Shown piece by piece: positions 35,757 through 44,395 of a stretch of DNA of 64,000 nt. Every line of letters begins with the position of its first letter. Within the stretch, counting starts at the first letter, position 1. The stretch lies in assembly GCF_022179545.1 (NCBI RefSeq), contig NZ_AP025518.1, forward strand, positions 372,001 to 436,000, given 5' to 3'. The notes beneath the pieces are model-generated. The model saw only the letters and a list, made by a program, of their open reading frames with translations. It was not told the DNA's origin and searched no databases. Source of the DNA: Mycolicibacterium fortuitum subsp. fortuitum (GTDB lineage: Bacteria; Actinomycetota; Actinomycetes; Mycobacteriales; Mycobacteriaceae). Made by a program: the position numbers and the translations under genes.

Positions 35757-36735
35757 TGTACTGACCTGAAAGGTTAGGTACGCGGGTGGCGGGTGGTTGG
35801 CCGCCGAGTGCGGTGTGGCCGCGGTGGTGATTGTAGGTGTGTAGCCACAGGGGGTATTCGGCGCAGCGTTCGGTGTCGCTGGTGTAGAGCCGGGCGTAGG
35901 CCCATTCATCGGCCAAGGTGCGGTGGAACCGTTCGACCTTGCCGTTGGTCTGCGGCCGATACGGCCGGGTGCGGCGGTGTTCAATCTGCCCGAGTGCTTC
36001 TTTGAAGGCATGGGAACGGTAACAGGAACCGTTGTCAGTCAATACTTTTCGAACGGTGATCCCGTATTCGGTGAACCATGCGTGTGCCCGCGACCAGAAT
36101 GCTGCGGCGGTGTCCTTGCGTTCGTCGGCGAGTATCTCGCTGTAGGCCAGTCGTGAGTGGCCGTCGATGGCGGTGTGCAGGAAGTGGTAGCCGATCGCAG
36201 GATGTCGCGAGGTGTTGCGTACCGATTGGTGGGCTTGGGAATGGCGTCTGCCCGTGGCACGGCCCAGTAATCGCCAACCTCCACCGTCGGGGATCTTGCC
36301 CAGTTTCTTCACGTCGACGTGGACCAGTTCGCCGCACTGTGCGGGCTCCATCCGGCGTACGACCAGGCCGGTGGGTCGGTCGAGCCAGCGCAGTTTGGCC
36401 AGGCCGTAACGGGTCAGAACGCGATGGACGGTGGAGGGATGCAGACCGAGCAGATAACCGATGCGGGCTGGCCCCCACCGGCGCAGGACCCGGACTTTGA
36501 TGATTCGACGTTCGGTTCGTGTGGGTGTCCGGTTGGGGCTGTGGTGCGGTCGTGAGCTGCGATCGACCATTCCGGCCCTGCCGAGCTCGCGGTAGCGGCC
36601 GGCCCAGCGTGCTGCTGTGGTCACCGCGACCTGGAATCGCTCAGCAGCACGTCGTAGCGTCCAGCCGTCCTCCACGACGCATCGGGCTAGGCGCAGACGA
36701 CCGGTTTCTGACAACGGGGCATTACGGTGGGACAC
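35752..36735 (-). CDS. IS481-family transposase
   Basis: The 327-residue DDE transposase has an N-terminal helix-turn-helix (WTLRRAAERFQVAVTTAARWAGRYRELG), a second DNA-binding region (GPARIGYLLGLHPSTVHRVLTRYGL) and an rve core with TAIDGHSRLAYSE, VLTDNGSCYRSHAF and the catalytic Glu region TNGKVERFHRTLADEW. The reading frame leaves the element: the last residues YS are encoded to the end of the inverted repeat, and the TAG stop is inside the duplicated target GCTAGC. The frame is uninterrupted. Confidence 0.92.
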   Translation of the reverse strand: MSHRNAPLSETGRLRLARCVVEDGWTLRRAAERFQVAVTTAARWAGRYRELGRAGMVDRSSRPHHSPNRTPTRTERRIIKVRVLRRWGPARIGYLLGLHPSTVHRVLTRYGLAKLRWLDRPTGLVVRRMEPAQCGELVHVDVKKLGKIPDGGGWRLLGRATGRRHSQAHQSVRNTSRHPAIGYHFLHTAIDGHSRLAYSEILADERKDTAAAFWSRAHAWFTEYGITVRKVLTDNGSCYRSHAFKEALGQIEHRRTRPYRPQTNGKVERFHRTLADEWAYARLYTSDTERCAEYPLWLHTYNHHRGHTALGGQPPATRVPNLSGQYS

Positions 36736-36842
36736 GAAGACCTCCGAAGTGAGTTGGTGCGTTCCTCGACAGCTCGCACTTCACTCGGAGGTCTTCGTCA
36801 TGTCACCACGCCACGCCGTCCCTAACGTCCGTGGTCAGTACA
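35757..36842. mobile_element. Intact IS481-family insertion sequence
   Basis: The 1086-bp element begins TGTACTGACC and ends GGTCAGTACA, a perfect 10-bp terminal inverted repeat with further partial matches inside (GTTAGG and ACG blocks). It is flanked on both sides by GCTAGC (35751-35756 and 36843-36848), a 6-bp target duplication of the NCTAGN type known for IS481-family elements. One transposase gene fills it. Ends and target duplication are intact, so insertion is probably recent. Confidence 0.85.
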
Positions 36843-36848
36843 GCTAGC
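36843..36848. repeat. Target-site duplication, right copy
   Basis: GCTAGC, identical to 35751-35756, directly after the right end of the IS481-type element. Confidence 0.75.
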
Positions 36849-36907
36849 CGTCGTCAGTCCGAAGGACCACCGCCCTGGGCAGCGCCTCGGGCTGGACGAC
36901 CGCCGTG

Positions 36908-37738
36908 TCACAGTGTCGTGCCGGCATCCACAGGGATCGCTGCGCCGGTGATGTAACGGGCGTCATCGGAGACAAGAAACAACAAGGCCTTGCTGACATC
37001 TTCCGGCTCGACCCAGGGGATGGGCAGTTTGTTCATCGCCGTTGAGGCGACCTCGAAGTCAGCCCGAGTCGGATTCTCTTTGTCGGGGCAGAAGATCCGG
37101 TATGTCCCTTCATTCTGGATCATCGGTGTGTCGACCTGTGTCGGGTGCAATGAGTTCACGCGGATGTGGTGTGGCGCAAGCTCCACGGCAAGACTGCGCA
37201 TCAATCCGACGACCCCGTGCTTGGCGGCGGTGTAGTGCGAGATATGCGCGTAGCCTTTTAGGCCAGCCGCAGAACTTGTCAGCACGATTGCTCCACCGCG
37301 TTGTCCGGCCAAGATGTGCGGAATCGCAACCTTGGCGGTGTGCCACACACCGGTGAGGTTGATGTCGATCATCTGCCGCCACGTCTGCGGTGAAAGCTCG
37401 TGTGACAGATATGGTTTGCTCGCAATACCGGCGTTGGCCGAGACAATGTCGAGTCGGCCCAGCTTCTGAACCGCCTCGGTGAGGGCTTCCTCAAGTGCCG
37501 GTAAGTCGCGGACGTCGGCCTCGACGCGGACCGCGCGGCGGCCCAAGGATTCGACTTCAGCGGCGGTGGCGAGCAGTTCCTCGGCAGTCCCCGAGGGATA
37601 TCCGGTGTCCGTGATGTCGCCGGGGACATCGACCAAAATGGTGTCTGCTCCCTCGGCGGCCAATGTGAGGGCGTGGGAACGACCTTGGCCGCGGGCGGCG
37701 CCGGTGATCAACGCGACTTCGTCTTCAAGTTTAGGCAC
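36908..37738 (-). CDS. limC: Carveol-dehydrogenase-type SDR (limonene-diol dehydrogenase)
   Basis: The 276-residue SDR has VALITGAARGQGRSHALTLA, NAG (SANAGIAS), SSAAGLKGYAHISHYTAAKHG (catalytic Ser, Tyr, Lys). It also has the long insertion after beta-2 (DVPGDITDTGYPSGTAEELL...LGRRAV) that marks the mycofactocin-coupled/carveol dehydrogenase group. LimC oxidises limonene-1,2-diol to 1-hydroxy-2-oxolimonene. It starts at GTG 37738, 15 bp after limB. Members of this group keep NAD tightly bound and need mycofactocin as external acceptor, which may apply here (inference). Confidence 0.85.
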   Translation of the reverse strand: MPKLEDEVALITGAARGQGRSHALTLAAEGADTILVDVPGDITDTGYPSGTAEELLATAAEVESLGRRAVRVEADVRDLPALEEALTEAVQKLGRLDIVSANAGIASKPYLSHELSPQTWRQMIDINLTGVWHTAKVAIPHILAGQRGGAIVLTSSAAGLKGYAHISHYTAAKHGVVGLMRSLAVELAPHHIRVNSLHPTQVDTPMIQNEGTYRIFCPDKENPTRADFEVASTAMNKLPIPWVEPEDVSKALLFLVSDDARYITGAAIPVDAGTTL

Positions 37739-37753
37739 GGTGGTCTCCGGTGT

Positions 37754-38917
37754 TCAGTGCGTCTTGATGGTGCGCTCGGCTTCGAAACGCTTCTGGGCTT
37801 CTTCTTGCCCGGCCTGGGTAATATCGGCGGCGGCGCGATTGCTGTTGACGGTTTGGTCGAACCCACGCTTGCGCGAGGCAAGATCACCGTTGAAATGCGG
37901 CGCAACCTGCTGAGCGATGAGTTCGAAGCTGCGCAGCGCGGCGTGGGTGGGCGCCCATTCACCGTGCAGGACAAGGAACTTGCCGAACCCACCCGATTTC
38001 TCCTGGAGGCGGCGGATCTGGTTGATGGCCATCTCCGGGGTGCCGATCACCGCGAGACCGGATTCGTTGATGTTGTCGATGAGCCCATCGAGGTCATCGG
38101 ATGCTTCGAATCCCGGAGTGATGTGGGACAGGTAGTTCATCAGTTCCAGCAGCCCGTGGCGGACGTCAGCACGCGCCTGCTCCTCGGTGTCGGCGACATG
38201 CATGATTCCGGTCAGCCGCCACTCGTCGCGGCGCACGGTCTTCCCGTTCTCGGCGGCGATCTCCTCGGCGATCTGCCAATGATTGGCCAGCAGTTCCACG
38301 CCCACCGGATTCGTCGCCGCGAGCGAGAGGATGCCGGCGCCGAATCTCCCTGCGAGTTTGGGTCCGGTCGGGGACACCGTGGCCGTGACTGCCACCTGGA
38401 AATCGGTGTACGGTGCGACGTGTAGGTAAGCGTCCCGACAGGTGTACCAGTCGGTGTCCTCGTTAACTGTTTCACCGGCCAGCAAGCGGTTGATGACAGC
38501 GAAGGACTCCTCCATCTTCCGACGGTTGTCCATGGGGTCGATGCCGATCATTTTTGCGTCGTCGGCCAGCTGGCCGGGTCCAGCACCGAAGATCATTCGG
38601 CCATTGCTCAGATGGTCGAGCAGCACCAGACGGTCTGCGAGCAGAAAGGGGTGATGGTAGGGCAGTGACACCACGCCGAGGCCGAGCTTGATCTGTTTGG
38701 TGCGCTGCGAGGCGGCTGCGACAAACAACTCTGGTGAGGCGATGATTTCGACACCGCCGGAGTGATGCTCGCCCATCCAGAACTCCGCAAAGCCGAGTCG
38801 ATCGAGGTGCTCGACGAGTTCAAGGTCGTGCTGGATGGAGAAATGGGCGTCTGAGGTGGGCAAGTGCCACGGCGCAAGGAAGGCGCCGAAGTCAACGCGG
38901 GAGTGCACGATGGTCAT
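37754..38917 (-). CDS. limB: Limonene 1,2-monooxygenase-type LLM flavoenzyme
   Basis: The 387-residue luciferase-like protein has LimB-type landmarks: VDFGAFLAPWHLP, HDLELVEHLDRLGFAEFWMGEHHSGGVEIIASPE, RTKQIKLGLGVVSLPYHHPFLLADRLVLLDHLS and FGAGPGQL. Relatives epoxidise limonene at the 1,2 double bond using reduced flavin and O2 supplied by a separate reductase. It lies between limA and limC in one minus-strand operon. A flavin reductase gene occurs at 54792-55376 in the same island. Substrate assignment rests mainly on its limA and limC neighbours. Confidence 0.85.
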   Translation of the reverse strand: MTIVHSRVDFGAFLAPWHLPTSDAHFSIQHDLELVEHLDRLGFAEFWMGEHHSGGVEIIASPELFVAAASQRTKQIKLGLGVVSLPYHHPFLLADRLVLLDHLSNGRMIFGAGPGQLADDAKMIGIDPMDNRRKMEESFAVINRLLAGETVNEDTDWYTCRDAYLHVAPYTDFQVAVTATVSPTGPKLAGRFGAGILSLAATNPVGVELLANHWQIAEEIAAENGKTVRRDEWRLTGIMHVADTEEQARADVRHGLLELMNYLSHITPGFEASDDLDGLIDNINESGLAVIGTPEMAINQIRRLQEKSGGFGKFLVLHGEWAPTHAALRSFELIAQQVAPHFNGDLASRKRGFDQTVNSNRAAADITQAGQEEAQKRFEAERTIKTH

Positions 38918-38964
38918 GATGTGTTCCGATCAAGTGAAAGTGGTTGTGGGCGTGGACAGCCGAC

Positions 38965-39426
<462 letters not shown>

Positions 39427-39489
39427 CTATCAAGCGCGGGGGACACTCTGCTCAGGGCCCTTACGCTAAGTGGCCTGTATCACTGCAGG

Positions 39490-39506
39490 TGTCGCAGTTC
39501 GCAACA
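39490..39506 (+). promoter_or_regulatory. Island operator motif, site A (upstream of limA)
   Basis: TGTCGC-AGTTC-GCAACA lies in the 105-bp gap between the kinase-like gene stop and the limA start, 76 bp before limA. One base differs from a perfect inverted repeat. Confidence 0.65.
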
Positions 39507-39519
39507 GATCCGCGCTGGT

Positions 39520-40560
39520 TCAGGATCCGATGGAGGTGCCCTGCCGTCCGCGCAGTGCGCGAAGCCCGGCGGCGACCAATTCGGGCACGCATTTGCCCGC
39601 CGACCGGGCATTCTGATCGGTCGAGGACCCCGCTGTGGCACGGTAGGCGATCCCTTCCGCGATCACGGCGAGTTTGAAATGTGCCAGCGCGACATAGAAC
39701 GGCCATTGAGACAGATCGCGGCCTGAGGCAAGTGCATAGTGCTGGGCCAAGACGTCGGCTGTGGGCAGACGAGGGCTGGTCCAGGCGGCCTTCGTACCCA
39801 AGATGGTGTTCAGCGCTGGGGAGCGGTACACGCACATCAGGGCGATATCGGTCAACGGGTCACCGATGGTCGACAGCTCCCAATCCACCACCGCGCGCAC
39901 GCAGCGAGGCGCGGACAGGTCGACGATGGTGTTGTCGATTCGGAAGTCTCCGTGCACGATTGACGGCTCGGATGCGATGGTGGGAACGCTTTCTGACAGC
40001 GCGGCGGCCAGCAGGTCGACGTCGGTCAGATCACGCGTGCGGACGCGGTGCCATTGCCGGGTCCAGAGTCGGACTTGGCGAGCCGCGAATCCATCGGGCC
40101 GGCCGAAGTCCTCCAGTTCGACGGCACGGTAATCCACCGCGTGGAGGTCGACGAGGGTATGGACGAGTTCAGCTGCCAGCGCCTCGATTTGGTCATCGGT
40201 GAGGTCGTCAAGATCGCGGTGCTCGCGCACTACTTGCCCCTGGACGAACTCGACGACAGTCAGCGGCGACCCGGTATAGGAACCGTCGACGTCGGCGGCC
40301 ACAGTGGCGGCCACCGGAACTGCACTGTGTTTGAGGGCACCAGTGACGCGGTACTCCCTGGCGACATCATGAGCCGAGGGCGTCAACCCGTGTAACGGGG
40401 GTCGGCGCACCACCCATGCCATACGACCATCGGTCACACGGTAAGTCAGGTTGGATCGGCCGCCGGGCAGCGCACGTGCCGAAAGCGATTGCCCGACAGC
40501 TACTCCGCTATCCACCAGCAAAGCGCGTAACCGCTCGAGATCGAGCCCTTGGTGGATCAT
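39520..40560 (-). CDS. Aminoglycoside-phosphotransferase-fold kinase, ACAD10/11 kinase-like
   Basis: The 346-residue protein has the APH/ChoK fold: LPGGRSNLTYRVTDG (nucleotide loop), SIVHGDFRIDNTIV (catalytic HxDxxxxN) and AVVDWELSTIGDPLTDIA (metal-binding Asp). Its ATG overlaps the stop of an acyl-CoA dehydrogenase (ATGA). This pair matches the two enzymatic halves of animal ACAD10/ACAD11, where the kinase phosphorylates 4-hydroxyacyl-CoA and the dehydrogenase domain eliminates phosphate. It is unlikely to be an antibiotic kinase. Start ATG 40560; the frame further upstream is shadow of the ACAD. Confidence 0.85.
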   Translation of the reverse strand: MIHQGLDLERLRALLVDSGVAVGQSLSARALPGGRSNLTYRVTDGRMAWVVRRPPLHGLTPSAHDVAREYRVTGALKHSAVPVAATVAADVDGSYTGSPLTVVEFVQGQVVREHRDLDDLTDDQIEALAAELVHTLVDLHAVDYRAVELEDFGRPDGFAARQVRLWTRQWHRVRTRDLTDVDLLAAALSESVPTIASEPSIVHGDFRIDNTIVDLSAPRCVRAVVDWELSTIGDPLTDIALMCVYRSPALNTILGTKAAWTSPRLPTADVLAQHYALASGRDLSQWPFYVALAHFKLAVIAEGIAYRATAGSSTDQNARSAGKCVPELVAAGLRALRGRQGTSIGS

Positions 40561-41753
40561 TGGGCTGCCGCCGCGGCGCGGATGGCACGTTTGGCGATGG
40601 CCCAGCGGTGCACTTCTGAGGGCCCATCGTAGATCCGGAACGGACGGACCTCCCGCGAGATCCGGGCGATGGGGTAATCGTCGGAGATACCGAGGCCTCC
40701 GCACATCTGTGCGCTGCGGTCGACGACGCGGTCGATCGCTTCGGCAGCGAAGGTCTTGGCTATCGAAGTCGATGTCGACGCGGCGTTTCCCTGATCGAGC
40801 TGCCAACACGCCTGAATGAGTAGCGCTCTGGCCGCAGCCAGATCTATTTCGTTGTCGGCGACAAGTTTTTGGACCATTCCCAAATCGCCGAGGCGGCCGC
40901 CGAATCCGTGGCGCTGACCGACATGGTGCAGAGCCGTGTCGTGGGCCCGGCGGGCAGAGCCCAGCCAACGCATGACATGGGTCATGCGCGCAGGACCTAA
41001 CCGGATTTGGGCATAGGAGAATCCGGCGTCGACCTCGCCGAGGACGGCGCCATCATCGACGGTGACGTCATTGAACAGCACTTCGCAGTGACCGCCCAAC
41101 ATGGATTTGTCCATCGTGGCTATATGCCGGCCGACCTGCAGTCCGGTGGCGCCGTGATCGACGAGAAACATGGTGGCACCGCCACGGTCGCCGGGCTGTC
41201 CGGACGTACGTGCCATGACGATGAAGAAGTGGGCTCCGTCGGCGCCGGTGATAAACCACTTGCGCCCGAAGATATGCCAGCGCCCACCGCCGTAGGTCGC
41301 TGTCGTGTTCAGCATCGTTGGATCCGAGCCCGCCCCAGGGGAGGGCTCAGTCATCGCAAAGGCTGAGCGATAAGCCCCGGTGGCCAACGGTTCCAGGTAC
41401 CGCGCTTTTTGGTCGGTGGTGGCGGCGTGAGTCAGCAGGTGAAGATTGCCCTCATCGGGTGCGGCGATGTTCAGACTCAGCGGACCGAACAAGGAGTACC
41501 CGGCCTCTTCGAATACCGGTGCCCGATCGACCATGCCCAAACCCAAACCGCCGTACTCACGCGGAGCGTGAGGTGCAAAGATGCCGGCGTCTTTGGCGGC
41601 GGCCTGCAACTGCACGCGCAGCTCATCGTTGCCGGCGGCGTCGATGTCGCCGCGGTACTGGTCATCGACGGGCAGCACCGCCTCACGGATGAAGGCAGCA
41701 GTCTGTGCGGCGAGGTCGGTCACCTGCGGGGCAAAGTCGAAGCTCACAGCCAT
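40557..41753 (-). CDS. Acyl-CoA dehydrogenase, ACAD10/11 type
   Basis: The 398-residue flavoprotein has YGGLGLGMVDRAPVFEEAGYS, FAMTEPSPGAGSDPTML, CEVLFNDVTVDDGAVLGE and, at the C-terminus, FRIYDGPSEVHRWAIAKRAI. The catalytic region reads DGPxEVH instead of the usual EGT, a feature shared with ACAD10/11. Start: AAGGAA immediately precedes GTG 41759 and is 6 nt from ATG 41753, so ATG is chosen. Coupled to the kinase gene; divergent from the acyl-CoA synthetase, with two operator motifs in the gap. Confidence 0.88.
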   Translation of the reverse strand: MAVSFDFAPQVTDLAAQTAAFIREAVLPVDDQYRGDIDAAGNDELRVQLQAAAKDAGIFAPHAPREYGGLGLGMVDRAPVFEEAGYSLFGPLSLNIAAPDEGNLHLLTHAATTDQKARYLEPLATGAYRSAFAMTEPSPGAGSDPTMLNTTATYGGGRWHIFGRKWFITGADGAHFFIVMARTSGQPGDRGGATMFLVDHGATGLQVGRHIATMDKSMLGGHCEVLFNDVTVDDGAVLGEVDAGFSYAQIRLGPARMTHVMRWLGSARRAHDTALHHVGQRHGFGGRLGDLGMVQKLVADNEIDLAAARALLIQACWQLDQGNAASTSTSIAKTFAAEAIDRVVDRSAQMCGGLGISDDYPIARISREVRPFRIYDGPSEVHRWAIAKRAIRAAAAAQ

Positions 41754-41853
41754 CGGCACTTCCTTGGGTTAGCGGGGCATGAAGCGGGCGCTGCAGCGCA
41801 TTCCAAAGGCGCGGTCGCCGTCTTGGACGGTAACCACCAGCGCGCAGGTCTAA

Positions 41854-41870
41854 TGTCGCAATACGCGACG
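41854..41870 (+). promoter_or_regulatory. Island operator motif, site B
   Basis: TGTCGC-AATAC-GCGACG in the divergent gap between the ACAD/kinase operon and the acyl-CoA synthetase. Only the last base departs from a perfect 6-bp inverted repeat. Confidence 0.7.
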
Positions 41871-41902
41871 GCTGAGCCGTTCCTGTGGTCGTGACAACAC
41901 GG

Positions 41903-41919
41903 TGTTCCCAATTGCGACA
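41903..41919 (-). promoter_or_regulatory. Island operator motif, site B'
   Basis: TGTTCC-CAATT-GCGACA (on the minus strand TGTCGC-AATTG-GGAACA), centred 49 bp from site B in the same divergent gap. Confidence 0.6.
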
Positions 41920-42020
41920 CATGCCCGGCCCAGTGCAGACCTATGGTTCGGATCTGACCACCGAGGCGAACGCATGATCAGGGCCCCGGGCGACCGAACT
42001 GTTGTCGAAGGAAGACTGGT

Positions 42021-43559
42021 ATGAACCTGGCGAGTGTGTTCCACCATCAGGCGGCAAAATACCCGGACAAACTGGCGGTAGCCGACGCGCAGACCACCCT
42101 GACGTACGCGTCGCTAGACGATCAGTCGGCGCGGGTGGCGGCCTTCCTGATTGCGGAATCGATTCGACCCGGCGACCGTGTCGCGATCTACATGACCAAC
42201 TGTGTGCAGTACATCGTTGTCGCGCTGGGAATCTGGCGTGCCGGCGCGGTGCTGGTGCCATTGAACACCGCCGTCCCTCAAGCCCCGCTGCGTCATGCCG
42301 TTGACGATTCCGGTGTGCGTATGGTGTTCGCCGACTCGCAGACCGCTGTGCGCTTCGCGCGCGACTGCCAGGGCCTGGCAGCGGCTGAAAATCTCATTGT
42401 CTACGACCGCGGCCCCACCGAGGACCCAGTGCCGGCCCGCTGGAGCTATGACCACACCCTGAGCGCTCCACCGGCTTCGAGCATCCATCCCCGGCTCGAC
42501 GGCGACGACGCCATCATCATGTACACCAGCGGGTCTTCGGGAAACCCCAAAGGCGTGCGCCAGACACATCGCAACGTCACCGCCTACATCACTGCAATCA
42601 CGCAGGTATGGAACCTTTCTGCCGAAGACTTTGCGGTGATCTGTACACCCTTCTTCCACGTCGGCGGGATGCAGCTGATGATCCTGCCCATGCTTCTCAA
42701 CGGCGCCTCGGCCTACACGTTGCCGCGGTGGAATGTCGCGCAGTGGCGCCAAGCCATGCAGGACCACAACGCCACCTATACCGCCCTGGTGCCAACGATG
42801 GTCGTCGATGTCGCCAACGCCTTCGAAAACGAACCAGCCGACCTGTCGTCTGTCCGAGTATGCGCTATCGGCGGCTCGGTGCTGCCGGACGGGCCGGTGC
42901 AGCGTTTCCTGTCCGCGACCGGAATCACCAACGCGGTCAATATCTACGGACAAACCGAACAGTCCGGCGTGGCCATCTGTGAACGGCCGGGACAACAGGA
43001 TTCTCCACGGACACTGGGGCGGCCCTTGGAGCAGCTTGTGCAGTGGCAACTGATCGACACGGCCACCGGTGAGAATGTCAGCGACCGACCGGACCACGTC
43101 GGCGAGCTGCAGGTGCGCGGCGATGCCGTAAGCCCTGGGTACTGGAATCTGTCGCAAATCAACGCCGACAAGTACGCCGACGGATGGCTACGAACAGGCG
43201 ACCTGATGCGCATCGACGCCGAAGGCGCACTGCACTTCGTGGAACGATCCGATGAGATGATCATCTCGGGCGGGGAGAACGTCTACCCCCAGATGATCGA
43301 AAACAGTTTGGCCTCGTGCCCACACGTGGCCGAGGTCGCCGTCATCGGCACTCACCATGAGCGCTGGATCCAGCAGGTGACCGCGATCGTCGTGCCGCGG
43401 ACACCGGCTGTCACCAAAGACGACATCCTCACCTTTTGCGCTCAGCATCCCGACCTCCAGGGATTGCAGCGTCCGCGCCGCATCGAGCTGGTTTCGGCAC
43501 TGCCACGCACCGGCAACAACAAGATCGACAGACCGCAACTCAAGCGCGACTTTGTCTGA
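42021..43559 (+). CDS. Acyl-CoA synthetase (AMP-forming)
   Basis: The 512-residue ANL-family enzyme has the P-loop IIMYTSGSSGNPKGVRQTH, the YGQTEQSG motif, GWLRTGDLMRIDAEGAL and the C-terminal catalytic lysine in LPRTGNNKIDRPQLKR. It activates a free acid to its CoA thioester, presumably the ring-opened terpene acid. It faces the ACAD/kinase operon across a gap with operator sites B and B'. The start ATG 42021 is preceded by GAAGGAAG at suitable distance. Confidence 0.92.
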   Translation: MNLASVFHHQAAKYPDKLAVADAQTTLTYASLDDQSARVAAFLIAESIRPGDRVAIYMTNCVQYIVVALGIWRAGAVLVPLNTAVPQAPLRHAVDDSGVRMVFADSQTAVRFARDCQGLAAAENLIVYDRGPTEDPVPARWSYDHTLSAPPASSIHPRLDGDDAIIMYTSGSSGNPKGVRQTHRNVTAYITAITQVWNLSAEDFAVICTPFFHVGGMQLMILPMLLNGASAYTLPRWNVAQWRQAMQDHNATYTALVPTMVVDVANAFENEPADLSSVRVCAIGGSVLPDGPVQRFLSATGITNAVNIYGQTEQSGVAICERPGQQDSPRTLGRPLEQLVQWQLIDTATGENVSDRPDHVGELQVRGDAVSPGYWNLSQINADKYADGWLRTGDLMRIDAEGALHFVERSDEMIISGGENVYPQMIENSLASCPHVAEVAVIGTHHERWIQQVTAIVVPRTPAVTKDDILTFCAQHPDLQGLQRPRRIELVSALPRTGNNKIDRPQLKRDFV

Positions 43560-43741
43560 CCATGAGTCATCTTCGATTGCTCTGGATCAACGGCGCGCCC
43601 ATCGAGCGGCCTGCACCAGTACCTACACGGCGACGCCTACCGGTTGAAACCACCAGTGACGGCTGCCGTATCGCCTGGATGGTGCTGCCGACAACAACTT
43701 CAACGGCGCTGACCGCACCGCGGAGCACCAAAGCACACAGG

Positions 43742-43903
43742 ATGAAGACAACCCTGCGTGGCCGCCGCGTTCCCGCCGTCGTTGCGGTGTTGTTCGCCCT
43801 GCTCTTTCAGCTACTCGCCGCCGTCGGCATGCATCTGGTGCTGGAGCGGCCCACGCTGGAGGCCACGAGGCCGTTCGCTGCCAGGCCGGTCAGCACGCCA
43901 TGA
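43742..43903 (+). CDS. Small single-helix membrane protein, coupled to the next gene
   Basis: The 53-residue frame has a basic start (KTTLRGRRVP), one hydrophobic helix (AVVAVLFALLFQLLAAVGMHLVL) and a short soluble tail. Its TGA overlaps the next ATG (ATGA). The frame is also open back to 43562 (MSHLRLLWINGAP...), but that part is compositionally odd and looks non-coding or decayed. Function unknown. Confidence 0.45.
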   Translation: MKTTLRGRRVPAVVAVLFALLFQLLAAVGMHLVLERPTLEATRPFAARPVSTP

Positions 43904-44232
43904 ACCACGGCGACGAACAGGGTTTCGCGTGGGCGCTTGCCGAAACAGCTGAACCGTTCCTGAAACCCGCTGAGCGGCATTGGCTTTGCGTCAAGATCGG
44001 AGCAGGAGACTACCGCGGCGCCATTCTGGAATTGCTGGAACGATTCGCCGCTGCCGATCGCGAGCTACCACTGGCGCTGGCCCCTTCCCTGGAAGCATGG
44101 GTGAGCGGCTTCGCCGGTAGCCGTTACGAGCAACGGCTACGCTCATTGGCGGTGCGCATCCGCCTTGGTCCACCGATTCCCGAACCCATCGTGGTTGCGC
44201 CCCCGCCTCGGTTGGTCGCACGGCGTCCCTAA
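43900..44232 (+). CDS. Hypothetical protein of 110 residues
   Basis: The product has an acidic/aromatic start (MNHGDEQGFAWALAETAEPFLKP), a central helical region (AERHWLCVKIGAGDYRGAILELLERF) and a proline-rich basic tail (PPPRLVARRP). It is coupled to the preceding small membrane ORF by ATGA. I recognise no domain. It is followed by a strong bidirectional terminator, so the transcript from the acyl-CoA synthetase may end after this gene. Confidence 0.55.
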   Translation: MNHGDEQGFAWALAETAEPFLKPAERHWLCVKIGAGDYRGAILELLERFAAADRELPLALAPSLEAWVSGFAGSRYEQRLRSLAVRIRLGPPIPEPIVVAPPPRLVARRP

Positions 44233-44328
44233 CCGGCCGCCAAACGGATCGCGCTGCGATGGCGCACGATATCTGATCGGCGCACGCCTGCCCCAGTCCC
44301 ACCCCGCTGGGCGTAAGCGCACAGCACA

Positions 44329-44374
44329 CCGCCCTGGTGCGCACGTGATGGGATTCGCGTGCGCACCAGGGCGG
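44329..44374. terminator. Perfect 17-bp stem-loop between convergent genes
   Basis: The arms 44329-44345 and 44358-44374 are perfect inverted complements (CCGCCCTGGTGCGCACG and its complement) with a 12-nt loop. The position between the convergent stops at 44232 and 44396 makes it a bidirectional terminator. Confidence 0.85.
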
Positions 44375-44395
44375 CCGGCGTTGGTGGCGGTGTCG

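Noticed and set aside
39520..40560. APH-fold kinase as an antibiotic resistance gene
   Set aside because: It is coupled to an ACAD10/11-like dehydrogenase, which points to acyl-CoA metabolism.
43562..43741. N-terminal extension of the small membrane ORF (MSHLRLLWINGAP...)
   Set aside because: No ribosome-binding site and odd composition. It could be a decayed gene but cannot be supported.
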